Source: Euglena gracilis (lineage: Eukaryota > Euglenida > Euglenophyceae > Euglenales). From it: a DNA stretch of 64,000 nt. Of this stretch, positions 23,066-35,193 are shown piece by piece (position 1 is the stretch's first letter; each line of letters starts with the position of its first letter). The DNA is taken from NCBI GenBank assembly GCA_039621445.1, contig CP154954.1, positions 14,302,387 to 14,366,386 of the forward strand, given 5' to 3'. Both the position numbers and the translations under genes were made by a program. The notes beneath the pieces are model-generated. The model did no database searches. It had not been told where the DNA came from and saw nothing but the letters and a program-made list of their open reading frames with translations.

Positions 23066-23171
23066 CAACAAAATGCTCTCCTCTCTGTCGCTGCCCTGCG
23101 GTGCCGATGTGCGGGTTGAGTGGACGGGCTCCAGAGCGGCTCGGACGGCGTGCAGGCGATTGCCGTGTTTA
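23066..23171 (+). other. 106-bp perfectly conserved patch of family A
   Basis: Identical base for base to 58,262-58,367, while flanking sequence is clearly diverged. GC-rich. The plus frame from the ATG at 23,073 reads MLSSLSLPCGADVRVEWTGS onward without a stop in both copies; the minus strand is also open. It may be an exon, a regulatory element or a recently converted tract. Confidence 0.75.
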
Positions 23172-23994
23172 ACCGATGGTTGGAGTGGTATTAATCTTCC
23201 CTGGATGGGTATGCTTTTTATGGTTGCATTGGATTGCATACAATTTGGTAATATATGGCAAAATAGTACGCAGACTCGGCGACCGTGTTTTTGCATGGAT
23301 CTGCTGCACGCCATTGTCAAGTGCTTCCACCAGAGAGTGATTTGCAGAAATACATACAGATACTCAGGTCAACAATAAGCATTTTTTTTTCAGTTTCATG
23401 TCTTTTTTTTACCCTGGAAATTTTATCTTCTTGAAAAGTGCTATAACAGTGAGTTATTCCCGACCCCACTTTGGGAATAGCTCGGACGGGGGGGGGGGCT
23501 GCTCGGGAGGAGCTCCTGTTGGGGGAGCATTGTTGTTGCTTCAAAAGCATTTTTTTGATTTGTGTATTCTGGCTTTTCAATTTTTCGAATTCTGTTTTTG
23601 GTAATATGATAAATTTTAATTATTTTGGCAGTTGTGTTTCATTACAATTCAGTTCAGGGCGTTGCTTAATAAAGTTTGACCCCTCGAAGGGTCCAGCCAG
23701 CCAGCAGCCTTTTCCTTGCAGCCTTTTTCCAGCCCCGGACCTCTTTTCCCCCATCAATGAAACGTTAACTTACTTTTAGATTTACTGAATTAGGCTAAAA
23801 TGGGTCGGAAAAAAGTTGTCCAGGCTCAGCTCCAGCCCAGGACCGTCAGCCTGCAGCCTTTTTCCAGCCAGCCCAAATTGTTGTTGTCGTTTGGGTGAAG
23901 CTGTTTGGGGGCACCATTGGCCTAGTCGGCCCGACCAGGGCAGACTGAAGTCAACCAGGGCAGGGGGGGAGACGCTGCAGGGGGGTGGAAAATA

Positions 23995-24115
23995 TGCACC
24001 GTGCAGTTTTTGCAGTTTTTTGCAGTTTTCACGTTTTGGGTTTTTTGCAGTTTTTTGCAGTTTTTTGCAGTTTTTTTTTTCTTAAAAAACTGCACACGTG
24101 CAGTTTTTTTGCTTT
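23995..24115. repeat. Tandem TTTTTTGCAG repeat with terminal hairpin
   Basis: Eight or so copies of GCAGTTTTTT at 10-12-bp spacing, ending in AAAAAACTGCA / TGCAGTTTTTT arms around CACG (about 24,085-24,110). Confidence 0.85.
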
Positions 24116-27100
24116 TTTTTTTGATCCAGTTTTGAAGCAACCTGAGATGTTTATTTTGTTGTTTTGGTGACAAGTCCACAATTAAACCCCACCCACTTAT
24201 GGACCCCCCAGGGTTTATAGGATCCGTCCCCTTCCTCGGCGGACGTGGACGTCCTGTCCGATGGCAGCGATGATGAGCTGGTGGATGGGGTGTCAAAGAC
24301 TGAGGAGAGAGGGTGACAAAATTGCGCCTCATCCAAAAGACATCTCAATTTGCTGGACAGCACGCTCTGCCGTCGTCATTCGAGGTGCATGAGTGGGTGG
24401 ACCGATGGATGAAAGCAGGTTGGCTTTTTTGCTTTTTTGAACCATTTATGATGCTACTGTTGGTCACTGTTGGTCATTTTTTTGGGCATTGTTTTGCAAT
24501 TTCAACAATATTTCAAATTTGAACCTTTTTTTTCAGCCATTTCTTTTGACCTTTTTTTGATTTTTGCTTGCGGTGGTTGCAGTATGGTGGCATGGAGTGC
24601 CGCTCGTGGTGCATTTGCGGCACCATGCGGTGCACGAAACATGTGTCACACGCATTGCTGAAGCGTCCCCACCGCCAAATATGAAAAAATTCATCTAATT
24701 TGTTGTTAGTGAGTGTGAAGCTTTTCTGCCCTGTTCCTTATCCCACTCACCATTCTCTGATTTCTTGTTGACACTGCAAGTGAATCTTGTGAAGGGAATA
24801 AGCCTGCTGGTGTTTGAAACAGTAGTGCTGTATATCTAAAAAGTATTGCTGAATATCGATGAATTTAAAATGATGGCATTGTTGATCAGGAAGAGCCTCT
24901 GTTACAGGGCGGTGCAGAAAATGTGTCAAGTGTCAAGAAGATGCTGTGAGGAGAATGCAAAGATAAAAACATGATTGAAAAAAAATGCAGCTATTTGGGT
25001 CTCTGGTTTCTTCCATTCTGACGTTCAGAAAGCCAAAAAAAAGGAGATGTGGCCAACAAAACTGAATTTGTCTCACGGTCATGTAGAAAAAGCATTCGTT
25101 TTGTGCTTGAAGCAGGGATTGTCTTACATACAATATGCCTGTGATTTGTAAACCATCAAGACAGTGCTGGTTGAAGCCATTTCTTGGTGGTAATAGAGTG
25201 GTAATAGAGTGGGAACACACGGACACCAAGATGGCTTGCTCAGATGGACCAAAAAAACAACAAGTTTTGAAGGATGGGTTAATTTGTTTTCAAATTCAAT
25301 TTGCCAAAATTCTTTGAAAGTTGTTGGAAAAAATGACTCACCGTGGTAAAATGGCAAATTGGCAAAATGGGCTAAAATTGAACTCTGGGGATAAATCCTT
25401 CCTTCAAATCTTTTTTCCAGAAATTATATTCATGAAAATTTGACAGTTGGGTTTGTTGTTCTTGAAGCTGGAAAAACAGTGCTGGCTGGACTCCCTGGAG
25501 GGTGGGGGTCCAGGGCGGTGGGTCTAAATCAGATGCCGGTCTGGACCGGTCTGCACCCGAAAGGAGACAAAAAAGCCCAAAGCCATCTGCCTTGGGTTTT
25601 TTTCCAGCCAGTTTATTGATTTAGGCGGCGTAAATTGCCCAAAATTTCTGACGCTCTGTAAACAGCAGAGGAAGCGGAAATCCGCTTCCAAAAAGGGGCC
25701 GTTTTTTTAAGTTTTTTAACAGGTCCCGATTTCGGCCAATTTCAATGAACGTTTGGTTTGCAGTAACAAAGTCCTATAAAGTCGAAAATGCACCGGAAAT
25801 GACCCATTTTTTTTCAAATTGTATGAAAATGAACGAAATCGGTAGGGAAAATACAAAAACAAAAGGAGAGTTCAGATCCACACCTGGTTTCTGCTGTCGT
25901 CGGCGTGGAAAGAACGCAAAGCCCCCTGCAAAGAGGGGAAAACAGAAAAACTCAGAAACAGGAAGCGGTAAATATCGCATTGCACTTCAAAAGCTGGAGA
26001 TGTGCAACGGAAAGTGAACACAAGCAATAATATGTGATGTAATGTGGACAAAACAGATGCATATTTTTCGCAAAACAAAAACCACTTTGAAAAACATCTG
26101 AAAATTCTAGTGTAAAATGGAACATTGATGTATGACTCCAACCAAACAATATTATTATTATTCAAAATATTCTGTGCTTAAAAAGTAGATAGCATGGTAC
26201 ATTCTCATTCTCAGACAAATTCCAAGGCTCTGATGGCCAAAAAATGAACGAGAATGTCACAAGCATCATTGTGTGGTTTTAAAGCATGATTGTTTTGTGT
26301 TGGCATACCCTCCTTGATTATTTGTTGGCTAGCGCCGACCATGGCTGGAGCACCAAATTCAGAATGAACAATGGAACTATCAGGAGCCATGTAAGAAACC
26401 ACATGCACAGTGGCCTGGGGCTGCTGAAGCTATTGCAATCCCATCACCACCAGTTGGCCGTCCAAGTCGGCAGAACTTTTGCAGATAGTTGGTACGGTGT
26501 ATTTAGGTGCATTTAATTACATTCGTTTTTTTTTTATTTTTTATGCCATACAGGGCTCCTGGTTTGACCCAGTTCGATTGAACCCAATGTGTGTGATTGA
26601 GCATTTATGCAACTTTTTGATATGCCGCCGTTGTGTGACGAAAAAAAATGCCTTCCCCCCTATTTTTGGGTGGTCCTAATAACGTGTCTCGTTCTTGGTT
26701 TCTTTGTGTATTTTTGTAGCATTTGGCCGGGCAAGAATTCATTACAACAAAGTGTGAAACGTTCCATGAGTCATCCCCATTTTATTGTTCCAAAAAAGCA
26801 AGGGCTCTTCAAGGACAATGGGACATCCCCACCGACAGCTGTTTTCATGTCCGTCAGCCCCGGGCTTCATTCCCTGCCTGATGTTTCCCATTGCAGTGCA
26901 GGGTTCTCCTGTAATGTAACAGAGTGGTTATGAGGATATCCCTCTCTCCCTCTCTCTCTCTCTCTCTTTCTCCCTCCTTTCTCGTTGTGTGTGTGTGTGT
27001 GGTATATGTGTGAACAATAAATAGTTTGGGCGTCCAAAGTCGGGGGACAGGGGGCGCACACTTTGGGAGGTTCATTATTTGATCAAAAAAAAGTCGAAAA

Positions 27101-27659
27101 TATTGATTATCCGCACCTTTTGATATTAATTTCATTTTTTTCGATATTTCCGCTTTTTTGTGAAGAAGATTGATGTTTTCCCCATTTTTTTTTTGCTTCC
27201 CTGTCAGGGGTGTGGGGGAAATAAAATTTGGCAAACAAAGTCCCTGACCAGGGTCCATTATTTGGGGATATTTGGAAGGGGCGGGCATGGTGGTGATGAA
27301 TGGTGAAGTTAATTCATAATTATGTGGCAGGGTGACGTTTGTGCCCCCCAAGGTGGTCTCAGGTTTATTGAAGGATAGTGTCACGGTTGCAACTTTCTAA
27401 GGTCTAAGAGTTCTTTGTAAATTTCTGGACAGCAGTATTTTATAAAAGTTCTGTATGAATTGCACAGAATGTTTATTCTCGAAAGGGGCAGGTGATTGGT
27501 TAGGAACAGGTTTAGGGTTCCCCCCCCCCGTTGGCATTCTTCCCTCCTAGATTTGCTCGATGTCAGACTGGTTGAGTTCTTGCCAACAGTGTCAGGACAA
27601 TAAGAATTCATAACAGTAATAGCAATTGTCTTGTGTCAGAAGCAGGCGGCTATTCCATA

Positions 27660-27830
27660 CATTGGGAGCAGAATGACCCTGTCCTCGCCTTGCACACCCC
27701 ACTCCCTCCAGCCCCGCCAGCTCGGACAGCAGTGTTGGGACCCACGGTCCATTCAGCAGGAGCCCTCCGCTCACCCCGGTGCTGACCGCACCACTCGTGC
27801 CTCCACGGTGGTCGTGCCGCTCCATCGATT
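27660..27830. other. Conserved exon-like patch, family A copy 2
   Basis: Contains a 71-bp stretch identical to 60,565-60,640 ('ctcgccttgcacacccc' to 'acggtccattc') inside sequence that is otherwise diverged. Both strands are open. The minus strand gives WVPTLLSELAGLEGVGCARR in copies 2 and 3, and the equivalent without eight residues in copy 1. Coding strand undecided. Confidence 0.5.
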
Positions 27831-28208
27831 GCCACCGATTTCGCCTTATCATGAAAACCACACAAGTGCCAATATTGGAATTGTTGTCCAGCTGAAGAGG
27901 TGGAAGGGATTCTGAATTTGAGAAATAGAAAGGCAATGGAGAAATAACTGGTTTCCTCTTACGCTTCCGGGTGCATACAGTAATGTGCAGTGTGCAGATG
28001 TTTTATATTAAAAAATTTATAATAATATTTCATATCAATTAGTTATTTACAATGTTGTTAGTGATAGCATATACCAATTGTTGGAGGAGTGAATTTGTCA
28101 AGGACCGTTTTCAGTCAAGGTCAAACCTTGCCTTCTTTGCTTCCGTACTGACAAGTTTTTTTCATCTTTTTTTGAATATTTTTTTTCAGGCTCTCAATCA
28201 GGTCTCAG

Positions 28209-28425
28209 GCTTTGTTACGACAGTGCAATTGTGTGTGCCAAACAAATGTGATTGCCGAATTGTATGCCACGCCACAGATAGCCCCCCTTCAGGAGAAACC
28301 CCCCCATTTCACAGCAGAACCCTCTGACGAGGGCTGCCCCACTGAATTACAAAAAAACCAGGTTTGCTTCTGCAGCAATGGTGTCCTGAATCGTACAGTG
28401 TCCCCTGGGAATCTATCCCGCCCCT
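28209..28425 (+). other. Conserved exon-like patch (Cys-rich), family A copy 2
   Basis: Preceded by TTTTTTTTCAG|GCTCTCAATCAG, a good 3' splice-site context. It encodes LRQCNCVCQTNVIAEL, then ATPQIAP and PHFTAEPSDEGCPTE, and runs on open to 28,667. The frame is shared with 4,020-4,272 (minus) and 61,068-61,290. Unrecognised protein. Confidence 0.5.
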
Positions 28426-28884
28426 CTCTCTCTATGTGTGTGTGTGCCTGCGCGCATAAGTATTTCTTTCATTTGTTGGGATTTCCAAAGTTATCCTTAG
28501 GCCGCCCTGAATTAAAGATGTTATTTTCTTGCTGCCCCGAAACGCTTTTTCGATCTCTTTGTGTCACGTTGCTGAATTTCTTTTCATATTTGATGGTGGG
28601 TGGGAAACCCACACTCAAATGGTGTCTTTTGTTGTCATTGCTTTCATTCTCTCGCATGTTCCGTTAGCAGAGTATATTCAACACTAGCATTTCATCCCCC
28701 CCCTCATCATGTCACCCGCATGTCGTACGACCCTGGACTTTGGACTGCAAACCATTGGTCGCATGAAGGGGGGGGTGACTGTCGTTATCGTTGGATGTGG
28801 TGGTGGGAAGGATTTGAACCACCTATTGTGCAATATGAAGTTGAAGTTTTTTTGTTTCTTTCAAATTGATTATTTTTTTTAAAG

Positions 28885-29130
28885 GATGATGGGATGCAGA
28901 GTGTCGGATAACAAGGTGTGAAATGGAGCAATTGCAGGATGGACAGCGAAGCGGCCTGCCGCTGATAGCCAGTCTCCACCTGCTCCCCATGGCCTCGGTG
29001 CCCATGCCAGGCTTCTGCCAACCACAACCCTTTCTTTCGTTCATGACCCCTATTCTTTCAACTGTCCCTGGTTTGATGCCAAGAAAATTCTTCAATAAGA
29101 AAATTATTAATGCCAAGTAACTGTCAATAT
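28885..29130. other. Conserved patch with in-frame 9-bp indel, family A copy 2
   Basis: Matches 61,995-62,165. The third copy lacks nine bases here ('cacctgctc/ccatggcct' region), leaving both the plus frame (PMPGFCQPQPF) and the minus frame (KPGTVERIGVMNERK) uninterrupted. Which strand codes, if any, cannot be decided by eye. Confidence 0.4.
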
Positions 29131-29478
29131 TTCTTGCATTTGAGGAAATAATGAGAATCATTTTTGTAAACTCGGTGCTACTGTGGCCCAGCCACCCACA
29201 ACCCCCACCCCAAAAGAAGTTTGGCCAGCTCTTTTCCATTCTTTTCCATTTTTTTACGCCCAGTTGCATGGCCGTTAGGACATTTGTTCTTTTAATGTAT
29301 GTTGAAATTGGTATGCCGTTATGCACGTTCCTTTGCCTGCTGTTTAGCGACAGCTCTTCGCAGTTTTTTTTGTTTTTTTTTATTATATTTTTTCTCAAAC
29401 AGGAATTTGAAGTCGATTCATTCAGTATTATTTTCAGGCTTGCTAGGAAAACAATTTTCAAAGATTTTATCACATTGA

Positions 29479-29632
29479 TTCCAGGGACTGCGCCAACGGA
29501 CCCCGTGCCATATGCTGACGACACATCCCAGCATCTTCCTCTCGGCCTGAGAATGGAACGCGAAGTGAAATTTTTATGTTATCCGAAAGTTTTGTCGCCA
29601 AAGACATTGGCTGGGCGATGGATAATTCAATA
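29479..29632 (+). other. Conserved patch GTAPTDPVPYADD, family A copy 2
   Basis: Starts after TTCCAG, a possible acceptor. Over the first 90 bases only about four differ from 62,610-62,700, two of them silent in this frame. The frame then ends near 29,632. YADD also occurs in reverse transcriptases, but the hydrophobic flanks and all other RT motifs are missing. Confidence 0.4.
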
Positions 29633-30088
29633 AGGGATGCTCAAAAAGATTGGACATAATAATGTCCTACTAAAGTTGTGATTGTACACTTGACCCACAA
29701 CCGCCTTGGGGCAACATTTCGACCTCATTGTGCAATGTGACCCCCCAGGATGTGTATTTGGTTTTTGGCCCAAAGATTTTGGGGTTCAGCAAAAAGCGTT
29801 AAAATGACCCGGGAAAATTTTGTCCATTTTTTTCGTTTTTTTTATTGAATTTGGAGTGCTTAAACCCAGAGTGACCGACCCCCTGGAGGGATGACTGATT
29901 CCTTTCTCTAAAAAACAAGTGACAGACTCGTTGTTGAAAAAGAGGAAGTAACACCCCCAGGTCCGGTCTTAGGCGGCGCAACGGAATTTTATTTTGCAGT
30001 TATGTGCAAATGTTCCCAGCGTTTTCTGCTAAAATCACTTCCCGCATCTGGGAAAACGCGATACCCGCTTTAACACTGCAAAAATTGA

Positions 30089-30114
30089 CGCCCCCACTAG
30101 CCTTAGTGGGGGCG
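30089..30114. other. 11-bp perfect stem hairpin next to a G-rich tract
   Basis: CGCCCCCACTA and TAGTGGGGGCG around GCCT. It is followed by about 60 bp of nearly pure G (30,115-30,165), a possible G-quadruplex region. Confidence 0.8.
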
Positions 30115-30882
30115 GGGGTGTGGGGGGGGGGGTTGTGGGGAGGAGTTGGGGGGGGGGGGGGGCGGAGGTGGTGAGAAACCCGAAATAAATTTTCTCTGTT
30201 CCTGTGTGTTTTTTCGGAATCGCTGTGAAATGTGCTTTTTTGGGGGGGTCATTTTTGGGGTCAAAAAACAATAAAAAATTTGCTCATCAGAGTCCAAAAT
30301 TGGCATTTTGACTGTTCTGCTGGTCAACTTGTTTCAGGTTTGTGAATGGGAACAGTGTGCAATGTGCGACGAGGAACGGTTGTATGCAAATGCAATACTG
30401 ATTTTTTCATCATTTTCACAGTTTATGTAAACCGACATGAAAATGATCGGCCTTCAGAGATTATGTTCCCACCCGTATGTGTTTCATTTCGGCTTTTCGG
30501 CTTTTTGCCATTTTTCTCACATTTTGCTTTTTCGCCGTTTTTCCGACAGCAAAAAAAAAGCTGTTTCGCCGTTTTCACCGATGGCGAAGTGATTTTTTCG
30601 CCGTTTTGACAAATAGCCATTCTGAAAAAAATCGGATTCTGATGGGTGGGAACTTAAGTCATACAAAATTGCGCATGGTGTGGAGACAAATTTTTTGTCA
30701 CAGTACGTAACCTACCGAACAGGATGCATTATCTGAGACCAGAATTTCTTCATTATGCAATAGTTTGCAATAATCCAGCATTCACAGTGGTTGGTGTGCA
30801 AATGTGCGCGTGAATTGTATTTTGAAAAACAACGAGTTCCGGAATTCAAAGTTGCGCATCTGTGATATTCCTGTTAACTGGA

Positions 30883-31446
30883 TCAAAATACCGGCTTTTG
30901 TTGCTCTTGTTGCTGCATTTTTGCATTTGTGATGATGCCAGTTTTCCATGGACCTGAAACATGTCCACCCCCCCCCCCATTCTGACGACCCAGTCGTAGA
31001 GGATAACGTACCAACGACCCCCGGGGGGTTGTTGACAGCCTGGTAGCTGCCAGAACGCCATCACCTGCAATTGTGTAACGTGACTGTTGCGAAATCCAGG
31101 GGACGAACGGCAGGGGCTTTTGAGGATTTACCATAAGCATAGTGCCGCTGGTGGGCGTGGTCCGCGACGTGCACTTGGTTAACCACCTACCAGAGGTCTT
31201 CAATCTCCGTTTGGAAATGGACCTGGACCTGAAAAACCTGGTTGTTGGGAAGAGGGTGTGATAGCTGGAGTTGTGCACACCCGAAGAAGCTAATGCCAGT
31301 GTTGGTTGGGGCGGTACCTGATGGGGTCTGTCTGAACTGGACCAGGTTTTGAATGGTGTTGAGCTCTTAATGGGACTTGCACGTAATGGACGGCCGAAAA
31401 GACTAGCATTGCAAATTTCCCATAAATTATTATTTACAAATTCCAC
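30883..31446 (-). other. 187-codon open frame, ambiguous
   Basis: The longest open frame of the interval, Ser/Thr/Arg-rich, without a recognisable domain or a conserved copy. The opposite strand at 31,128-31,260 reads a more protein-like segment (IVPLVGVVRDVHLVNHLPEV), so the minus frame may be a shadow of a decayed plus-strand exon. No other copy exists in the window to test this. Confidence 0.25.
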
Positions 31447-32400
31447 ACCTGCAATTTACTGTTTCTTACAGTAATCTTTGAAAGGTTAAGAGGTCAGCGA
31501 CCCCCTCCCATACCCCTACACCCTAGACACCCCTTTGCGACCGAAAACTGGAGGTTGGAGGGGGGTCCTCCCACCCCCCCCCTCCCCCGAGATTCCCATA
31601 CAAGCCTGGGGATGTTATTCGCTGCCACACTTTACGGATTGGGCCGGAGCCAAGGTCCACAATCTGGCTGAGGTGTCTCAAGATCAATCCGCTTTTAGTT
31701 GTAAAAATTTGATTTTTTTTGATCCTCAATCAAGTTTTGTGGGCAACAAATTTTTTTCTGGACACCCAAAATTTTTTTGTGGTTCACCTGTGGACACCAA
31801 AAAAATTTTGTGGTTCACATGTGGACACCCCAAAAAAATTGTGGTTCACATGTCTTTTGTGAACCACACTAAATGTGAAGGGGCTCATCCCCGCGGCAAA
31901 TTTGGGGCAGACTCCCGGCCCTTCCCGGGACTCCGGGCCCTTCTCTCCGCTGTGGACCATTTCCCCTCCAGTCTGCAACGCCTTGATAAACACCCCAAAC
32001 ACACACTCCTTCCCTCCCATAAACCCCCATCATTTTCCCCTCCAGAAATCACCCAAACAAAATGTAAAACCCGAGATCTTTGGAGAACGAAGATGGACCG
32101 TTTATTCCTCCTCATTTCACCCGTCCTCATTCCTGCTGACGGTGACGAAAACCGAAATGCAACAGAAAAGAGATTTTCCCCCATTTTCATCCCCACACAA
32201 AAAAAATAAAATTCATTTGACCCCCACACCCCACACATGCTGCTTCAGAAAGTAAAAAGAAACTTGTTTTTGCCCCACAGCCCGTGCAGAATTTTTCTGT
32301 GGTGGCGTTGAAAACATATTTTTGAGATTGTTTTTCATTTTCGTACACGACAGTTTAATGAACTTTTTTTTTACAAATTAATATTATTCCACTCCAGTTC
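31447..32400. other. Unassigned stretch with a short tandem repeat
   Basis: 'tttttgtggttcac(a/c)tgtggacacc' is repeated about three times at 31,780-31,860. The rest has open frames in both strands without conserved copies, and no gene is supported. Confidence 0.5.
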
Positions 32401-33075
32401 AAAAAGTGTTTATTTCTTGAAGTGAATATTTCGGAACCTGTTTGTTTTATTGTCATATTCTGGCTTCCTTGGGCAGCTGTGCGTAACTGTGTGGACCAAC
32501 CATTCCATGTCAAAAACGATTATATGAGGCTCTGCGGACCCCCCTGGGGACCCCCCCCCCCGGAGCCTTCCCAGAGGGCAGCCCAAATCAGTGAAAAATG
32601 TTTGCTCGTGGCATTTCAAGTCAGTTTGGCACCCACCCACCCACGGTTGAAAATAGGCCAATGTGATTTTGGCCTTTACATTCCAGTGGGTGGCCATTCC
32701 CATGTTCTCCATTCCACATCACAGCCTCCGTCGCCATATAACCACCGTGCGGGCCATGTTTGCCGCATTCCTTTAGGTTACTTAGGTTACATTTCCTGCT
32801 ACAAGTTCACATGTGTTGCTGCTCTTTTCCAGTCACTCTCATTTTCTAACGTCCATTTTTGTCTCCTCCCATTCTCTTTCTGATTTCTTTGTTCTTTGTA
32901 TTTTTTTGTTGAATTATTTGAGTGCTAGAAAATAGGACAACCTCAGTGGTACGTGGGGAAAACCGCGATCCTTTTTGGAAGGACATTTGGAATGGCCAAC
33001 ACATATGCTTCCTTCGAAAAAATGATCCTGGTTGATTCTGGGTTTGTTCCATTGGAACTATCTGCTCCAGCATAG

Positions 33076-34130
33076 CGGGTGTGTTGCATGTGTCTCAATG
33101 AGACAGACAGTCAGACACTCAGGCAGAGAAAGAATATTGACACGAAGAATGAGAGGGAGGGGTGTGGCTGGTGGTTCTTCCTGGGACCCCTGGGGTCCCC
33201 TATTGGAGGCAGGATTTTGGCTAAAGAAAACCATGATTTGGCTTTAAAACTGGAAACTGAATGGATGTTCCTATTGCGATCTCAGGGATACCTATTCTGA
33301 TGTGAGCCACCTCGGACCCTCTGCGGAGTTATTTCGAGCCTCCGCGGAGGCTAGTTACCATTAGACCAACAAAAAGTCAGTATTCCATTTTTGCAGTAGA
33401 CCCGCACCTTCTTACACCGTTTCCATATGCCGATTCGCACGCAGAAACACATTCATGGAAAACAGGCAGAGTCGATTTTCTTCGGATTGCAGAGTGGCTG
33501 ACCCATTGTAGTGACTGATTGTAAAGTGTCTGACTGGTTTTTCAAAAAGACCCCCCGCTGGGGGTAAAAAATTCTATAGTCCAGAGAAGAGTCGAGAAGA
33601 ACGGAAGTTCAGACAGCTCCGGTTTTCCCGGTGTTTATTTGATATATTTTGCAAGAACGAAAATATGTGCAATGAACCTGATGGGTGCAATGGAGCAGCA
33701 GCACACCACGCCGCGGACCAGTTTCTTGGAGCCATTTTGCGAACCCACCCAGGTTACAGTGGACACCCCCCGCCCCGTGACAGCTGACCTTCAACCTACC
33801 CACCAGTATCAGCCCACAAGACAAGGAGCCTGGCCTCTGATTCTGCAACATGTAATTCATATATGATGCCAATATCTCTCATTTAATTTAGAGTGTTTGT
33901 TTCCTAGACATGAATGAATTGAAGCACAGACCAATATTTGACCAAATAATTTTCGTTGCCTCCTTCACCGTATTTTTGACATTTTTTTTCAACTGTATGT
34001 CAGGAATTGGGGCTCATACCAAAACAGAAAACTACGGACGATTACAGATTGCTGCGGATAAGCCCAAAACCCCAACTATGAATAATTAATGATAACTGCA
34101 GATAAGCCAATTTTTTTTTGATTGTTGAGG
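33076..34130. other. Intergenic stretch
   Basis: Contains a short GAGCCTCC block at 33,310-33,360 ('gagcctccgcggaggctagttacc'). Otherwise I see no supported gene or repeat. Confidence 0.5.
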
Positions 34131-34525
34131 CCATTAGCCACTTTCCGCTGTTGCATCTGGTTTTGCTACTTTGCTACATTTGCTACTTTTTGGCTGCTTC
34201 TGGCTGCTTTTTTTTTTGGCAATTCTGGCCTCCTTTAGCCCTTTGTTTTTCGTCACCTTTAGCCGTTTCTGACTGCTTTTGTTTGCATTTTGTCGTTTTG
34301 GCTGATTCTGACGGTTTTGGCCGCTTCCACTATTTTTTAGCCAACAGTTGGCCATTTCTGGCTGTTCCTGGCCGCTTTCATCCATTTTGTGGCCATTTGG
34401 CTATTTTTGACCTGTATCAGCCTTTTGTGCCCCCTTTTTTAAAGGGCCGCTTTTCTGCTTCTGGCTGTTTCTGGCAGCTACTGGCTGACTTATTCATTTT
34501 TGGTAACATTTTGCTTTTTGTGAGC
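34130..34525. repeat. Degenerate TTTTGGCTGCTTCTGGCTG low-complexity repeat
   Basis: About 400 bp made of loosely repeated 10-14-bp words (TTTCTGGCTG, TTTTGGCC). The 174-codon open frame over it (34,118-34,642) follows from this composition and looks like a chance ORF. Confidence 0.7.
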
Positions 34526-34878
34526 ATTTCAGAGATATTAGGATCAGTCTTTCTGTTGGTTGCAGCCAATTCTGGGTGGATGTCCCCAGTCAACGCAAGC
34601 GTCGTTGCAATTTCTGGATTATTTGCAAATAATTACAAATAACAACAAATGGCGCCCCATGATTCCATGATGGCACCCTCTGATTATCGTCCTAATGATC
34701 GCCTCTCAAGAGCGATGCAAGGCTTGCAGCTGTCATTCAGTCTCTACTAAGACCCCGCCAAGACCCCGTGCCCTGGTTGCTATTGCTGTGCCTACACCAG
34801 GTGCGAGCACCCATGACCCATGATCCGCATCTGTTCACTGCCCTCTTTGTTTGACGAGGTGCCTTTTCGCACTCCATG

Positions 34879-35193
34879 CAGGGCGTCGCTTAAGGAAGGG
34901 CACCTCATCTCCGGGTGGGAGGGTCCACCAGCCAGCTGCCTTTGATTTTACAGTCCCAGCAAGAATCTTTTGAGGGACACAAACGGACCAAATAAAGCAG
35001 GCAAGAATGGTCTGGAAAACTTTTGGCTTGCTAAATATTTGGGTGGAAAATCAAATGTTTTGCATAGTTGACTTTTTGTTTTCTTTTTTTTTGCAGCTTT
35101 GATTTTCTTTCGATCCAGTTCTGCCCCAGCAGCCTTTGTGCCTTTGTCCTGCTGCACCCCCCCACCCTGGTGGGTTTCTCAGGCGACGCCCTG
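34879..35193. mobile_element. Possible old hAT-like element
   Basis: The left end CAGGGCGTCGCTTAAG and the right end, whose reverse complement is CAGGGCGTCGCCTGAG, match at 14 of 16. Subterminal G-run (left) and C-run (right) words also mirror each other. The 8-bp flanks (ACTCCATG, TTTCCAAA) agree at only 4 positions, so target duplication is unproven. Confidence 0.4.

Larger units (their letters stand above)
22981..33075 (+). repeat. Family A long interspersed repeat, copy 2
   Basis: Collinear with 58,173-64,000. Matched blocks are 22,981-23,420 with 58,173-58,640; 25,410-25,620 with 59,105-59,260; 26,150-26,520 with 59,549-59,870; 26,700-27,050 with 60,080-60,440; 27,575-28,430 with 60,465-61,290; 28,885-29,130 with 61,995-62,160; 29,155-29,660 with 62,370-62,785; 32,400-33,075 with 63,390-64,000. 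Copy 2 is longer because of extra DNA, such as 27,055-27,570 and 29,700-32,400. Polypyrimidine-AG junctions such as 28,180-28,190 and 23,388-23,392 suggest introns, but no gene could be assembled. Confidence 0.85.

Noticed and set aside
26560-26600. tRNA gene from a GTTCGATTGAACCC word
   Set aside because: No acceptor stem, D arm or anticodon arm can be drawn around it; other GTTCGA words are transposon ends.
29479-29560. YADD motif as a reverse-transcriptase active site
   Set aside because: Flanks are Pro/Ser/Gln rather than hydrophobic, no other RT motif lies nearby, and in copy 3 the motif is followed by Pro.
34118-34642. 174-codon hydrophobic ORF resembling a membrane protein
   Set aside because: It follows a degenerate TTTTGGCTG low-complexity repeat; hydrophobicity results from T-rich codons.
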